A stretch of DNA of 26,360 nucleotides from JAFAVZ01 sp036009105 (GCA_036009105.1 DASYMJ010000042.1:1-26360), one strand, 5' to 3'. Positions 1-9,147 are shown, counted from the first letter of the stretch. Translations and numbers: made by a program. Notes: a model not told the origin generated them from the letters alone.

Positions 1-2
1 AC

Positions 3-899
3 GCCTTGAAAGCGGCCGGGCTGGCTCCTGGAAAAATCGACGAAGTCGTTCTGGTCGGCGGGCAGACCCGCATGCCCAAAGTCGTGGAAGCCGTGCAGAA
101 GGTGTTCGGCAAGGAACCGAACCGCAACATCAATCCGGACGAGGTAGTGGCCATCGGCGCCGCCATCCAGGGCGGCATCCTCCGCGGCGACATCAAGGAC
201 ATGATCCTCCTCGACGTCACCCCCCTCTCCCTCGGCCTGGAGACGCACGGCGGCCTCTTCACCAAGATCATCGAGCGCAACTCCACCATCCCTACCAAGA
301 ACTCGCTCATCTTCACCACCGTGGCGGACAACCAGAGCAAGGTGCAGGTGCACGTGCTGCAGGGCGAGCGCGAGTTCTCCCGCGAGAACAAGTCGCTCGG
401 CAAGTTCGACCTGGTGGGCATCCCTCCCGCCCCGCGCGGCGTGCCGCAGATCGAGGTCACCTTCTCCATCGATTCCAACGGCATCGTGAACGTCACGGCG
501 CGCGATCAGGCCACCGGGCAGTCGACCGGCGTGCAGATCAATCCCGCCGGCGGCCTCTCGAAGGATGAGATCGACCGCCTGGTCAACGAGGCCAGCGAGC
601 ACGCCCGCATCGACGCGGCGCGCCGCGAGATCCGGGTGGTGCAGAACAAGCTGGAAGGGATGATCTACACCAACGACAAGGTCTTCCGCGAGTTCGGCAA
701 GCTGTTGAGCGAAGAGGACCGCGACCGCGTGGCGCGCATCATCGCCAAGGCCAAGGACGCGGTGGTCACGGAAGAAAAGCAGTCCCTCAACGACGCGATT
801 TTCGAACTGCAGGGGGCCTCGCGCACGCTGACCAGCGTCATGCTCTACAACCCCCTCAAATCAACCGCCCCCAAGACGACAGAGACTCCCGCTGAATAA
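3..899 (+). CDS. dnaK: Chaperone DnaK (Hsp70), C-terminal part, 5' truncated by window edge
   Basis: ATP-dependent Hsp70 chaperone of the cytoplasm that works with DnaJ and GrpE in protein folding. Only the last ~298 residues are present. The reading frame is open from base 3 and there is no true start inside the window. Seen: the end of the ATPase domain with LVGGQTRMPKV and NPDEVVAIGAAIQGG, the interdomain linker DMILLDVTPLSLG, then the substrate-binding beta domain (NSTIPTKNS, HVLQGERE, GIPPAPRGVPQIEVTF) and the helical lid. The C-terminus ends PKTTETPAE, shorter and less acidic than the E. coli tail and lacking its EEVKDKK ending. The TAA stop overlaps the dnaJ start by one base (TAATG), so the two are surely co-transcribed. 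No grpE or hrcA is in the window. Identification is certain. Confidence 0.97.
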   Translation, partial: ALKAAGLAPGKIDEVVLVGGQTRMPKVVEAVQKVFGKEPNRNINPDEVVAIGAAIQGGILRGDIKDMILLDVTPLSLGLETHGGLFTKIIERNSTIPTKNSLIFTTVADNQSKVQVHVLQGEREFSRENKSLGKFDLVGIPPAPRGVPQIEVTFSIDSNGIVNVTARDQATGQSTGVQINPAGGLSKDEIDRLVNEASEHARIDAARREIRVVQNKLEGMIYTNDKVFREFGKLLSEEDRDRVARIIAKAKDAVVTEEKQSLNDAIFELQGASRTLTSVMLYNPLKSTAPKTTETPAE

Positions 900-2017
900 T
901 GATGGCTACAACAGAAAAACGTGATTACTACGAAGTGCTCGGCGTCGTGAAGACGGCGACCGTGGACGACATCAAGAAGGCGTACCGCAAGCTCGCCGTC
1001 AAGTACCACCCCGACAAGAACCCCGGCGACGCGGAGGCGGAGGAGAAGTTCAAGGAGGCGGCCGAGGCTTATGGCGTGCTTTCCGACGAGGAGAAGCGGG
1101 CTCGCTATGACCGCTACGGCCATCAGGCCGGCGCCGGCGGCTTCGACCCCAACCAGTTCGCCGACTTCGGCGACATCCTGGGCGACCTCTTCGGCTTCGG
1201 CGATTTCTTCGGCACCTCCCGCCGCGGAAGGGCCACGCGTCCGGCCCGCGGCAATGACATCCGCTACGACCTGCAGCTGGAGTTCATGGACGCGGTGTTC
1301 GGCAAGGACGTGACGCTGGACGTGCCGCGCGTGGTGCAGTGCAAGACGTGCAACGGCGCCGGCGCGAAGCCGGGGACGCAGCCCGTCACATGCGGCGGCT
1401 GCGGCGGCCGCGGCCAGATCCGCTTCTCGCAGGGCTTCCTGGCCGTGGCGCGGACCTGCCCGCAGTGCGGCGGCGCGGGGAAGGTGATCAAGGATCCGTG
1501 CGCGACGTGCAACGGGGCGGGGCGGACCCAGGAGGAGAAGCAGATCTCGGTCAAGATCCCGGCCGGGGTGGACGACGGCTCGCGGCTGCGGGTGGCGGGG
1601 GAGGGGGAGGCGGGCTACAACGGCGGACCGTCCGGCGACCTCTATGTGTTCCTCTCCGTGCAGGAGCACCCGAAGTTCACCCGCCGCGACTACGACATCC
1701 ACTCAGAGCAGGCCGTCACGTTCACCCAGGCCGCCCTCGGCGCCGAGGTGCGCACCTTGACGGTCGACGGCGACGAGTCGTTGCGCGTTCCCCCCGGCAC
1801 GCAGCCCAACCAGGTGTTCCGCCTGCGCGGCAAAGGCGTGCAGTTCCTCGACGGCTCCGGCCGCGGCGACCACTACGTGCATGTCACCGTGCGCATCCCC
1901 ACCTCGCTCTCCGAGGAGCAGCGCGCGCTCCTCGAGCAGCTCGCCGCCCTGGACGGCGAGACGCCGCCGGAAGGGCGGGGGCTGCTGGAGAAGATGAAGG
2001 ATCTGTTCTCGAATTAG
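899..2017 (+). CDS. dnaJ: Chaperone protein DnaJ (type I Hsp40)
   Basis: Co-chaperone that delivers clients to DnaK and stimulates its ATPase. Length is 372 residues, normal for full-length DnaJ. J domain at about 9-75 with the HPD motif at 37-39. A Gly/Phe-rich stretch follows at about 77-106 (GDLFGFGDFFG). Four zinc-binding CxxCxGxG repeats begin at C148, C165, C187 and C201. A C-terminal substrate-binding beta domain with LRVPPGTQPNQVFRLRGKG follows, and the chain ends with a short amphipathic tail. All parts are in canonical order, so this is not a J-only protein. Two ATG codons stand in tandem at the start. The first overlaps the dnaK stop and indicates translational coupling. Confidence 0.97.
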   Translation: MMATTEKRDYYEVLGVVKTATVDDIKKAYRKLAVKYHPDKNPGDAEAEEKFKEAAEAYGVLSDEEKRARYDRYGHQAGAGGFDPNQFADFGDILGDLFGFGDFFGTSRRGRATRPARGNDIRYDLQLEFMDAVFGKDVTLDVPRVVQCKTCNGAGAKPGTQPVTCGGCGGRGQIRFSQGFLAVARTCPQCGGAGKVIKDPCATCNGAGRTQEEKQISVKIPAGVDDGSRLRVAGEGEAGYNGGPSGDLYVFLSVQEHPKFTRRDYDIHSEQAVTFTQAALGAEVRTLTVDGDESLRVPPGTQPNQVFRLRGKGVQFLDGSGRGDHYVHVTVRIPTSLSEEQRALLEQLAALDGETPPEGRGLLEKMKDLFSN

Positions 2018-2061
2018 GGGGGCGCGTCACTGCCTCCCACCGCGCCCATCGCCCCGAAGCC

Positions 2062-2469
2062 ATGAATTCGACGGGCAACGAGCTGAAGGCCGTGCTTCGC
2101 CGCTATCTCCGGCTGGAGACCTCGCTGGACGAAGTGCGGGTGTTGCTGGGCCCTTCCTGGCGCTTCGAACGAGATGGCGAGGATTTTCGGCTCGGCGGTG
2201 ATCTGGTCTTCGACGAGCCGATTCGGTTCGGTCTGGAAGATGTCGGACATGCCATTGATTTGGCACTGGTGAGCGGCGCGGATCTGCAGGAGTGGGGCAA
2301 TCTGCTGATCATGTCCGACTCGTATGAGCCCGCGCCCGATCTGTCGGAGGACGAGCTCGATCAGTTGCTCGGCATCGTTCACGAGCTTGCGTCGCCGTTG
2401 CTCCATGGCGGTTCCGATCGGGAGGGGTTGCTGAATCTCCGCGATCGACTCAGGCAAGCGTCGTCCTGA
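2062..2469 (+). CDS. Small acidic hypothetical protein
   Basis: Predicted 135-residue soluble protein with no family I can name. It begins with a helical stretch (ELKAVLRRYLRLETSLDEVRVLL), has a central strand-like part (SWRFERDGEDFRLGGDLVFDEPIRFG) and ends with an acidic helical half (LSEDELDQLLGIVHELASPLL). No signal peptide or membrane segment is visible. The open frame continues upstream into dnaJ, but ATG 2062 is the first sensible start outside it. It lies 44 bases after dnaJ and stops directly against the stop of the oppositely oriented hydrolase, with no bases between them. Amino-acid composition and frame usage favour this strand over the 147-codon antisense frame. Local base composition looks less GC-rich than dnaJ. 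Small acidic proteins of this layout are often immunity-like or regulatory, but nothing here proves that. Confidence 0.6.
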   Translation: MNSTGNELKAVLRRYLRLETSLDEVRVLLGPSWRFERDGEDFRLGGDLVFDEPIRFGLEDVGHAIDLALVSGADLQEWGNLLIMSDSYEPAPDLSEDELDQLLGIVHELASPLLHGGSDREGLLNLRDRLRQASS

Positions 2470-3324
2470 TCACTGCCCCACCCGCCCCACCGCCCCGATC
2501 ACCACCTCCGGATGTTCCGTCGGCACCTCGTGCCCGCTGTCCACGACGATCTGCGTTCCGTGCGGGGAGCGGGCGGCGAGCTCCTTCTGCAGGTCCAGGC
2601 GCGCGGCGGTGTAGCGCGTCCAGGCGGGGGCGGGGAAGCCGTTCGGCAGGGGCCAGCGGGTGGCGGTGATGACGATGGTCGGGACGGTGATGGGGGTGGG
2701 GGTGCGCATGTCGGGGAGCGTGTTTTCGGCGAAGCGGGCGTCCCACCAGGCGGCGGTCGCGCTGCGGCGGCGGAGCTGGGTGAGCAGGTCGCCGGTGACG
2801 GTGGAGGGGAAGCCCATCTCCTCGAACTTTCCGCTGGCGTGCCACGAGCGGAGCTGTTCGGCGCGTTGCGCACGGCGCGCGGCCTGGACGGCGGCGAGCT
2901 CCGGGGGCGTGATCGACTCGCCCTCTTCGTGGGCGGAGTCGACGAGGACGAGGGCGGTGACCTCGTCGGGGAAGCGGGCGGCGTAGCGGCGGACGAGAAG
3001 GCCACCCAGGGAGTGGCCGACGAGGACGTAGGGGGGCTGCTCGCCGGACTTCGAGAGGAGCAGGTGGAGGTCGTCGATGAGGGAGGCTATGGAGCGAGCC
3101 GTGGGAGATGGGTCGCTGAAGCCGAGGCCGGCGCGGTCGTAGGAGCAGGCGCGATGCGTCTTCGCCACCTCCGGCTGCACGCGCGACCAGACGTAGTAGC
3201 CCTCGCCCAGGCCGGATTCGAAGATCACAGTCGGGGAGCCGCCGCCGGTGCATTCGAGGTGCAGCTTGCGGCCGCCGACATCGACCAGGTTGGCGGCGAA
3301 GAGCAGCGCGGCGAGGGTGAACAT
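2470..3324 (-). CDS. Alpha/beta hydrolase, probably exported
   Basis: Serine hydrolase of the alpha/beta fold, 284 residues, substrate unknown. A hydrophobic N-terminus (MFTLAALLFAA) may be a short signal peptide. It is followed by the typical opening VDVGGRKLHLECTGGGSPTVIFESGLG, which carries the oxyanion-hole region. The nucleophile elbow GHSLGG puts Ser at 105, and the catalytic His is likely H265 in VVDSGHEVPTEHP. The usual acid after strand 7 is not obvious, because VPTIVITATRWPLPNG lacks Asp. D129 in LVLVDSAHE after strand 6 may serve instead. An alternative ATG at 3369 adds a strongly basic n-region (KPRGRRKRSNR) and a purine-rich AGGGGG six bases upstream. It would make a better signal peptide but almost abut ppa. 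Convergent with the small acidic gene, divergent from ppa. Confidence 0.87.
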   Translation of the reverse strand: MFTLAALLFAANLVDVGGRKLHLECTGGGSPTVIFESGLGEGYYVWSRVQPEVAKTHRACSYDRAGLGFSDPSPTARSIASLIDDLHLLLSKSGEQPPYVLVGHSLGGLLVRRYAARFPDEVTALVLVDSAHEEGESITPPELAAVQAARRAQRAEQLRSWHASGKFEEMGFPSTVTGDLLTQLRRRSATAAWWDARFAENTLPDMRTPTPITVPTIVITATRWPLPNGFPAPAWTRYTAARLDLQKELAARSPHGTQIVVDSGHEVPTEHPEVVIGAVGRVGQ

Positions 3325-3382
3325 GCGATTGCTACGTTTGCGCCTCCCGCGTGGTTTCGCGCATGTCATACTCCGCCCCCTG

Positions 3383-3982
3383 ATGGACTTCTCGCGCTGG
3401 CGCCCGCACCCGTGGCACGGCGTTTCGGCCGGCGACGACGCGCCGCGCATCGTGAACGCCTACATCGAGATCACCCCGTTCGACCTGATCAAGTACGAGG
3501 TGGACAAAGCGACCGGCTACCTGCGCGTCGACCGGCCGCAGCGGACCTCCTCGCAGCCGCCGGCGCTGTACGGCTTCATCCCCCAGACGTATTGCGCCGA
3601 GGGCGTGGCGCGGCTCACGCCGGGGGCGGAGCGGGGGGACGGCGATCCGCTCGACCTCTGCGTATTGAGCGAGCGGCCGATCGCGAAGTCGGAGATCCTC
3701 ATCGCGGCGCGCGTCATCGGCGGGCTGCAGATCCTCGACCGCGGCGAAGCGGACGACAAGATCGTGGCCGTGCTGCAGGGCGACTACATGTGGGGCAATG
3801 CGACGTCGATCGAAGACGTCCCCGAGGTGCTCATCGAGCGGCTGGCGCACTACTTCAGCACCTACAAGCTCGTGCCCGGCGAGGCGCCGCGCATCGAGCT
3901 CCGCGGCGCGTACGGCTTCGAGCACGCCGCGGCAGTCGTCGCGGCCTCGATGGACGACTACCGCGCGCACTTTCCGGCGTGA
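3383..3982 (+). CDS. ppa: Inorganic pyrophosphatase, family I
   Basis: Hydrolyses pyrophosphate to two phosphates in the cytoplasm, pulling biosynthetic reactions forward. Length 199 residues, usual for the soluble Mg2+-dependent family I enzyme. The signature DGDPLDLCVL lies at 86-95 with metal ligands D86, D88 and D91. Other active-site parts seen are IEITPFDLIKYEVDKATGYLRVDR (29-51), YGFIPQTYC (63-71) and EADDKIVAV. The open frame extends upstream to 3248, but that part is antisense to the hydrolase and does not resemble the family. Homology to the usual N-terminus begins right after ATG 3383. The prmA-like gene starts two bases after the stop, so they form an operon. A -10-like CATACT lies 10 bases before the ATG. 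Confidence 0.95.
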   Translation: MDFSRWRPHPWHGVSAGDDAPRIVNAYIEITPFDLIKYEVDKATGYLRVDRPQRTSSQPPALYGFIPQTYCAEGVARLTPGAERGDGDPLDLCVLSERPIAKSEILIAARVIGGLQILDRGEADDKIVAVLQGDYMWGNATSIEDVPEVLIERLAHYFSTYKLVPGEAPRIELRGAYGFEHAAAVVAASMDDYRAHFPA

Positions 3983-3984
3983 GG

Positions 3985-4791
3985 ATGCGCGACTACCTGC
4001 TCGAGATCGCGTGCGATCCGGACGAAGAGGACGACGTCCTCGCCCGGCTGTTCCTCACCGCGTCGACAGGGAGCACGTCCGAGAGCGGGATCATCACCGC
4101 GTACTTTGATTCGTCCGAGGAGCGGGATGCGGCGATGAGCGTGCTCGAAGGGTTGGATGTGGAGGCGACGGAGCGGGAGCGACTGAACTGGCTCGATGTG
4201 TATCAGCAGTCGCTCAAGCCGCTCTTTATCGGGGAGCGGTTCGTCGTGGCGCCGGATGCTGAGCTGATTCCAGAGGGAAGCTGCTTGGCGTTGGTGGTCC
4301 CGCAGGAGCAGGCCTTCGGCACCGGCTCGCACGAGACGACCTCGCTCTGCATCGAATTCCTGGAGACGATGCAGATCAAGCGGGGATTGGACGTGGGCGC
4401 GGGCAGCGGCATCCTCGCCCTGGCCATGCTCAAGCTCGGCGCCGAAAAGGCGATCGCCTTCGACAACGACCCGGACGCCTACGGCGCCTTGCGCGACAAC
4501 CGGCAGCGCAATCAGATCGACGAAGAGCGGATGCCCATCTTCATCGGTACCACCGACGCGCTGCGAGCGGGTAAATTCGAGGTCATCACCATGAACATCA
4601 TCCCCGAGGTGATTATCCCCATCCTTGGAGACGTAGCGAAGCGGATGTCCGGCGCGCTCATCGTGAGCGGCGTGCTCACCACGCGCCGCGACGATGTGGT
4701 CGCCGCGGCAAACGGGCATGGGCTCCGCCTCGAAGCGGAGCGCACAAAGTCGGAGTGGTGGGCGGGGGTCTTTCGCCGGCAGACGACGTAA
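3985..4791 (+). CDS. prmA: Ribosomal protein L11 methyltransferase-like (PrmA family)
   Basis: SAM-dependent methyltransferase. The PrmA family trimethylates ribosomal protein L11. The protein has 268 residues, slightly shorter than E. coli PrmA (about 293). An N-terminal alpha/beta region (1-75) with the family element LNWLDVYQQSLKPLFIGERFVV recognises substrate. The family signature FGTGSHETT is at 111-119, SAM motif I DVGAGSGIL at 136-144, and an acidic loop FDNDPDA at 159-165. The motif IV position reads MNIIPEVI (203-210), where classical PrmA has ANILA. That departure means another protein substrate cannot be excluded. Start ATG 3985 comes two bases after the ppa stop with no clear Shine-Dalgarno, consistent with translational coupling. 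Confidence 0.88.
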   Translation: MRDYLLEIACDPDEEDDVLARLFLTASTGSTSESGIITAYFDSSEERDAAMSVLEGLDVEATERERLNWLDVYQQSLKPLFIGERFVVAPDAELIPEGSCLALVVPQEQAFGTGSHETTSLCIEFLETMQIKRGLDVGAGSGILALAMLKLGAEKAIAFDNDPDAYGALRDNRQRNQIDEERMPIFIGTTDALRAGKFEVITMNIIPEVIIPILGDVAKRMSGALIVSGVLTTRRDDVVAAANGHGLRLEAERTKSEWWAGVFRRQTT

Positions 4792-4816
4792 ACTTAGCCG
4801 CCGGATCACGCTGCAC

Positions 4817-5130
4817 ATGTGACGCCTGCTGGTCATCGTCCTACTGATCGCCGCCAATCGCTCTTTGATGGCTGAGGAACCTGTTCATCCGGTGCCCCAG
4901 GCCGTCAAGGCGCTGGAACATCTGAAACGCGCGCAGCGTCGAATGGGTCGTGCCGGTGGGGACTTCAAACGCCAGCACGCATCGGCCTGGACAACAAGGT
5001 GCTGCGCGACTTCCGGCAGAATGGCGCCACTTGCCGGTGGCGCAACGGGCTGCCGTGATCGACAGCCTGAAACGGTCCCGACAAACCAGGAGTCGCACGG
5101 AAGAAAAGGAGATCGATCCATCAACCGGTA
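4817..5130 (+). pseudogene. Probable decayed gene for a small exported protein (stop at codon 2, frameshift)
   Basis: This fills most of the only long gap without an intact gene (4792-5149). ATG 4817 is followed at once by TGA. The same frame then reads RLLVIVLLIAANRSLMAEEP, which looks like a signal peptide, and goes on as PQAVKALEHLKRAQRRMGRAG, a charged helical stretch, to about 4980. There sense-like sequence moves to the +1 frame, which reads LPAEWRHLPVAQRAAVIDSL up to about 5090. Together this resembles a single small periplasmic helical protein broken by one nonsense change and one frameshift. No reading frame is convincing throughout, and the minus strand offers nothing better. The remaining bases show no RNA gene or terminator that I can recognise. 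Confidence 0.3.
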
Positions 5131-5149
5131 AGGAGAAATCGTGTGATCA

Positions 5150-5491
5150 GTGTCCGCCCCTTACAGATGGATCGATGGAGTAAGTCGCGGGTTGAGCCTC
5201 TATGCCGTCTTTTTGCACGTGAAGGGTCTGTCGCTGACCGACCCGGACCAGAACGCGCGTATTGGCGGCGCCTACGCCTGGAGACGTGTAGAGGCACCAG
5301 ATCCTGAGTCCGCTGTCGAGCGGGCGGCCGATTCCCTGCTGCAGTCGCCGACGTTCATCGCAGAAGCCGGAGTTCTGTCGGCGCGAGAGTGCGACATAAC
5401 GGCGGAAAAAGTGGTGCCGCTCGCTCCCGACGAGGAGCTGAGGCAGAAGAGCATCGTTTTCTACATCGACACCGACGAACAGGACGCCTGA
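5150..5491 (+). CDS. Hypothetical protein, 113 residues
   Basis: Small soluble protein I cannot assign to a family. It reads LYAVFLHVKGLSLTDPDQNARIGGAYAWRRVEA, suggesting a beta-rich start, then a helix (SAVERAADSLLQSP), and closes with an acidic tail (FYIDTDEQDA). The only start near the beginning of the frame is GTG 5150. AGGAG lies at 5131-5135, 14 bases before it, which is long. A GTG at 5143 has better spacing but opens a different, poorer frame. TTG 5195, just before SLYAVFLHV, is another possible start. It is convergent with gltA, with 12 bases between the stops and no good terminator beyond the tiny palindrome GCCTGAGGC. Base composition is lower in GC than gltA. Confidence 0.55.
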   Translation: MSAPYRWIDGVSRGLSLYAVFLHVKGLSLTDPDQNARIGGAYAWRRVEAPDPESAVERAADSLLQSPTFIAEAGVLSARECDITAEKVVPLAPDEELRQKSIVFYIDTDEQDA

Positions 5492-5503
5492 GGCCTCGCC
5501 TTC

Positions 5504-6793
<1,290 letters not shown>

Positions 6794-6834
6794 GGGGAAT
6801 TACCTCCACGGCGGGATTCGAGCGCGTAAATCTA

Positions 6835-7542
6835 TCATCTCAGGTCGCCGAAGCGATGCTGTGCAAGGGTCATGGCAGCGATGGCCGCCGTCTCCGCGCG
6901 CAGCCGGCGCGGACCGAGCTTCTCCAGCCAGCAGTTGTGCTGCCGCGCGAGCGCGAGCTCGGCGTCCGTCCAGCCGCCTTCCGGGCCGATGAGCAGCGTC
7001 ACCTCGCCCAGCGCCTCGGGTGCGGGGCGCGGCACACAGTCGGCATCGAAGAGGAGCTTCGGCTCGTCGCGCTTCACCACCTCCGCGAATTCGACCGGCT
7101 CTTCCAGGTTGGGGATCACGGCGCGGCCGCTCTGCTTCACCGCCTCGAACAGGATCTTGTTCCACCGCTCGCTCTTGCCGCGGTAGCGCTCCGGCCGCAG
7201 CTCGATGCGCTCGGTGATGAGGGGGATGAGCGTGCGCACGCCGAGCTCCGTCGCCTTCTGCAGCACCAGCTCGAACTTTTCCAGGTTGATGATGGCCAGC
7301 GCCAGGCGGATGGCCACCGGCGCCTCGCGAGCCTCGATGTTGCGGAGCAGTTCCACCGTGACGTGGTCGCGGTGGATGACGCGAACAACCCCGAGAGCGG
7401 CGGCGCCGCGGCCGTCGAAGAGCTCGACCTCCTCGCCCTCGCGCACGCGCACCACGCGCGCGGCGTGGTGCAGCTCCTCGCCGGTGATGTCGATGGTCTC
7501 GCCGATGGCCAGCGGTTGGGGGGTGTGGAAGCGGTGGTTCAT
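6835..7542 (-). CDS. rsmE: 16S rRNA m3U1498 methyltransferase RsmE
   Basis: SPOUT-class methyltransferase that makes m3U1498 in 16S rRNA. Length 235 residues, normal. An N-terminal PUA-like RNA-binding domain (1-70) contains GEELHHAARVVRVREGEEVELFDGRG. The knotted SAM-binding domain follows, with the ATELGVRTLIPLITERIELR region (97-116), then GPEGGWTDAEL at 186-196 and LGPRRLRAETAA at 209-220, both diagnostic. The ATG at 7542 overlaps the TGA of the upstream permease as ATGA, indicating coupled translation. Two bases upstream of that junction begins a dispersed palindromic repeat. gltA follows on the same strand after 41 bases. Confidence 0.95.
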   Translation of the reverse strand: MNHRFHTPQPLAIGETIDITGEELHHAARVVRVREGEEVELFDGRGAAALGVVRVIHRDHVTVELLRNIEAREAPVAIRLALAIINLEKFELVLQKATELGVRTLIPLITERIELRPERYRGKSERWNKILFEAVKQSGRAVIPNLEEPVEFAEVVKRDEPKLLFDADCVPRPAPEALGEVTLLIGPEGGWTDAELALARQHNCWLEKLGPRRLRAETAAIAAMTLAQHRFGDLR

Positions 7543-8753
7543 GAAGGTACGGATCCTTCGCCGTCTGCGCGGCTCAGGATGACACGTAATCCAGGGAGCA
7601 AGAGCAGGGCCGGAATCCCGAGGAAGACCGTGATCCAGAAGTAAGGCGCGTAGCCGAGGGAGTGGGCGAGGAAGCCGCTGGCGCTGCCGATGGCGGTGCG
7701 GGTGAGGCCGTACGCGGCGGTCAAGAGCGCGAACTCCGTCGCGGCGTGCTCGCGGTCGCACACGTACATCAGGAAGGCCAGGAAAGAGGCGGTTCCCAGT
7801 CCGTAGCCGAAGTTCTCCGCCACGGCGGCGGCCCAGATGCCCCAGCGGCCGGCGCCGAGGGAGGCCACGGTCGCGTAGCCGAGGTTGGACGCCGTCTGGG
7901 CGATGCCTAGCCAGAGCAGGGCGTGCCAGACGCCGAAGCGGGAGACCACCCAGCCGCCGGCGAATGCGCCGGCGATGCTCACCAGCACGCCGACGATGGT
8001 GGTGATGGTCCCGATCTCCTCGGCCGTGTAGCCGCGGTCGACCCAGTACGGCTTGATCATCGCCGCCACGGCGAATTCGCCGAGGCGGTAGAGGAAGACC
8101 ACGGCCAGGATGGCCACGGCGCGGGGGCGGGTGAACCAGCGCCGCAGGCCGCCCAGCAGGTCGTGCTTCACGCTCCGGTCGCCGCGGTCGTCGGAGAGGC
8201 GCAGGGTCAGCAGAAAGATGAGCGCCATGACGGCGGCGCCGGCGAGGAACGCGGTGCGCCAGCCGAAGCGGCCGGCCAGGATCAGGAGGCCGCCTCCTCC
8301 GATGATGTACGCGCCGCGGTAGGCCGTGACGCGGATGGCGTTGATGGTGCCGAGCATCGTCCGCGGCACGAGGCGGATGGTGAACGCATCGACGGCGATG
8401 TCCTGGGTGGCCGCGGCGAGTGCGAGGAGCGTGGCCAGGATCCAGAAGCGCGGCCCGATCACATCCGGGGCGATGGCCAGCAAAGCGGCGCTCATCATCA
8501 GCCCGACCAGGGCCGCGCTGATCCAGCGCCGGTAGGTGCCGAAGGTATCGACCAGGGGCGACCAGAGAAACTTCGCCGTCCAGGCGAACGCGACGGTGTT
8601 CAGGAGGCCGATCTGCTCCAGGGAGACGCCGTGGAAGCGGAGGTAGGCGGGGAAGAGCTCGGTGACGAGGCCGTAGGGGAAGCCTTCCGAAAAGTAGAGC
8701 ACGCCTGCCACGGTGGGGACGAGCCAGCGGGCGGTCTGAACCTTGCTCTTCAT
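7539..8753 (-). CDS. MFS transporter, AmpG-like (PAT family)
   Basis: Inner-membrane permease of 404 residues with about 12 hydrophobic segments. Features match the AmpG/PAT branch: YFSEGFPYGLVTELFPAYL in the first helices (20-38), WTAKFLWSPLVDTFG (58-72) in the loop between helices 2 and 3, and the hallmark ATQDIAVDAF at 115-124. AmpG proteins import anhydro-muropeptides for wall recycling, but PAT relatives carry other solutes, so the substrate is left open. The ATG at 8753 was chosen because further upstream the frame is antisense to a lipoprotein gene. The last 15 or so codons (RVILSRADGEGSVPS) are made by a dispersed repeat copy, see 7544-7585. The stop overlaps the rsmE start. Only 19 bases separate this start from the divergent lipoprotein gene. 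Confidence 0.87.
   Translation of the reverse strand: MKSKVQTARWLVPTVAGVLYFSEGFPYGLVTELFPAYLRFHGVSLEQIGLLNTVAFAWTAKFLWSPLVDTFGTYRRWISAALVGLMMSAALLAIAPDVIGPRFWILATLLALAAATQDIAVDAFTIRLVPRTMLGTINAIRVTAYRGAYIIGGGGLLILAGRFGWRTAFLAGAAVMALIFLLTLRLSDDRGDRSVKHDLLGGLRRWFTRPRAVAILAVVFLYRLGEFAVAAMIKPYWVDRGYTAEEIGTITTIVGVLVSIAGAFAGGWVVSRFGVWHALLWLGIAQTASNLGYATVASLGAGRWGIWAAAVAENFGYGLGTASFLAFLMYVCDREHAATEFALLTAAYGLTRTAIGSASGFLAHSLGYAPYFWITVFLGIPALLLLPGLRVILSRADGEGSVPS
7544..7585. repeat. Dispersed palindromic (REP-like) repeat, single arm, inside the permease 3' end
   Basis: About 42 bases, starting AAGGTACGGATCC and ending CTCAGGATGACAC on the + strand. It matches 12186-12228 in the same orientation with a handful of mismatches and one indel, and 12131-12167 in inverse orientation. 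Within the permease frame it is translated as the C-terminal RVILSRADGEGSVPS. It ends two bases short of the rsmE start codon. Confidence 0.75.
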
Positions 8754-8772
8754 GCGGGCGGAGGTATACACC

Positions 8773-9147
8773 ATGCGCAAAGCATCTTTTCTTCTGATCG
8801 CCCTGACCCTGTTGGCCGCCTGCGGCTCGAGCAGCCTGGGCGACCTCGGCAACATCATTCTGGGCAGCCCTTCCGCGCAGCAGGCGTCGGACGTGGTCGG
8901 CACCGTGAACTCCGTCGACACGGCCAACCAGATGATCAACCTCAACGTGAATACGGTGAACAACCTGCGCACCACGCAGAACGGGCAGTCCGTCTACTAC
9001 GACAACAACACGCGCGTCGTGTACAACAACCAGTCGTTCAACGTGACGGACCTCGAGCGCGGCGACCAGGTCTCCATCCGCGGCGCGAACAACGGCGGGC
9101 GGTACGTGGCGGAGACGATCACGGTGACGCGCAACGTGCGGGGATGA
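8773..9147 (+). CDS. Small lipoprotein with DUF5666-like beta domain
   Basis: Predicted lipoprotein of 124 residues. Signal peptide MRKASFLLIALTLLAAC with lipobox LAAC and lipidated Cys17. A short linker rich in Ser and Gly follows. The mature part (about 40-120) is a small beta domain (VGTVNSVDTANQMINL, DNNTRVVYNNQSFNVTDLERGDQVSIRG, YVAETITVTRN) that resembles the OB-like DUF5666 fold. The function is unknown. It is unusually Asn-rich. A strong GGAGGT at 8760-8765 lies seven bases before ATG 8773 and decides the start. The KAS III-like gene begins 21 bases after the stop. The divergent permease start is only 19 bases away, so the Shine-Dalgarno of this gene occupies the upstream leader of the other. 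Confidence 0.85.
   Translation: MRKASFLLIALTLLAACGSSSLGDLGNIILGSPSAQQASDVVGTVNSVDTANQMINLNVNTVNNLRTTQNGQSVYYDNNTRVVYNNQSFNVTDLERGDQVSIRGANNGGRYVAETITVTRNVRG

Noticed and set aside
845..1702. 285-codon minus-strand frame opposite dnaJ
   Set aside because: dnaJ is certain on the plus strand, and the antisense frame has no motifs.
3958..4857. 299-codon minus-strand frame opposite the PrmA-like gene
   Set aside because: The plus strand has SAM-binding and FGTGSHETT motifs. The antisense frame is a shadow.
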